Source of the DNA: Bacteroidota bacterium
GTDB taxonomy: Bacteria; Bacteroidota; Rhodothermia; Rhodothermales; Rubricoccaceae
Length of the DNA: 5,724 nt
Assembly (NCBI GenBank): GCA_022564455.1
Contig: JADFLK010000158.1
Coordinates: 1-5,724, forward strand
Direction: 5' to 3'
Notes under the pieces: generated by a model
The model's input: the letters and a program-made list of their open reading frames with translations, nothing else
The model's database searches: none
Told to the model about the DNA's origin: nothing
Part shown: in pieces, positions 5,527 through 5,724 of the stretch
How positions within the stretch are numbered: the first letter of the stretch is position 1
How the letters are laid out: each line of letters starts with the position of its first letter
Translations under genes and position numbers: made by a program

Positions 5527-5724
5527 ATGCGAATCCTCTTTTTCTTTCTTGCACTCATCCTTGCCGCGCCTCTCGCGCTGGCCCAGAAACCCAACAACGC
5601 CGACAAACCGGGGGATGCTGAAGGCCCGCTCGGCACCTGGGAATACACGATCCGCCCCGACGACCCTATGGCACAAGGCACATTCGTCCTAGAAGATGCC
5701 GGCAGCCAGATCAACGGGACGTTC
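5527..5724 (+). CDS. Secreted beta-domain protein, 5' end only (possibly a second amidohydrolase)
   Basis: This frame is open from ATG 5527 to the right edge (66 codons seen), so it is a partial gene. Residues 1-19 are a signal peptide (hydrophobic core, ALA then Q20). A short charged linker (21-34) follows, then from residue 36 a domain starting GTWEYTI with GTFVLE and INGTF, which matches the C-terminal domain of the upstream protein. The 20-bp gap and shared domain suggest one operon and common function. I infer that the gene continues as a paired, possibly catalytic, amidohydrolase with the beta domain moved to its N-terminus, but it could equally be a small single-domain protein. No Shine-Dalgarno sequence precedes the start. 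Confidence 0.8.
   Translation, partial: MRILFFFLALILAAPLALAQKPNNADKPGDAEGPLGTWEYTIRPDDPMAQGTFVLEDAGSQINGTF

Noticed and set aside
4787..5554. 255-codon frame on the - strand
   Set aside because: It is antisense to the 3' part of the amidohydrolase-like gene, whose signal peptide and domain similarity show + is coding; the product is Arg/Cys/His-rich with no motif.

Overview
The window is a GC-rich bacterial segment with every recognisable gene on the + strand. None of the free-standing starts has a Shine-Dalgarno sequence, and both secreted proteins end their signal peptides in Ala-Gln. The intergenic DNA carries short heptamer repeats, and the glutamate dehydrogenase is of the animal-mitochondrial (GLUD1-like) type also seen in Bacteroidota relatives. 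Together these point to the Bacteroidota/Rhodothermota side of the FCB group. This assignment is inference at moderate confidence; the window has no rRNA or other marker gene.

Layout: 1-518 is non-coding, with a 17-bp tandem repeat at the left edge, two mutually exclusive hairpins around 291-350 and a 10-bp tandem repeat at 362-381. At 519-1976 lies an intact hexameric-type glutamate dehydrogenase with all expected catalytic residues. At 1977-2337 is a gene-free 361-bp spacer, rich in short heptamer-period repeats and flanked by an imperfect ~31-bp inverted repeat. At 2338-3677 is a translationally coupled pair (TGATG overlap). The first member is an RpiB/LacAB-type protein with an extra N-terminal module and Asp in place of the catalytic Cys. 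The second is a PduL-like protein that appears to have lost its metal-binding histidines and carries a related module at its C-terminus. At 3785-5506 is a secreted amidohydrolase-like protein with degenerate metal sites and a C-terminal beta domain. From 5527 to the right edge is the start of a second secreted protein whose beta domain resembles that C-terminal domain; it sits 20 bp downstream and is probably in the same operon.

The most interesting part is the coupled pair. The shared ~44-residue module resembles the N-terminus of EutQ (and more loosely EutT) of ethanolamine microcompartments. PduL is the phosphotransacylase of bacterial microcompartments, and RpiB relatives occur in the sugar-phosphate-utilising (SPU) class. 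No shell protein gene is visible here. The pair could be an outlying part of a microcompartment system, or a repurposed pair of altered or non-catalytic microcompartment-type proteins. The dehydrogenase and the amidohydrolase genes look like unrelated neighbours.
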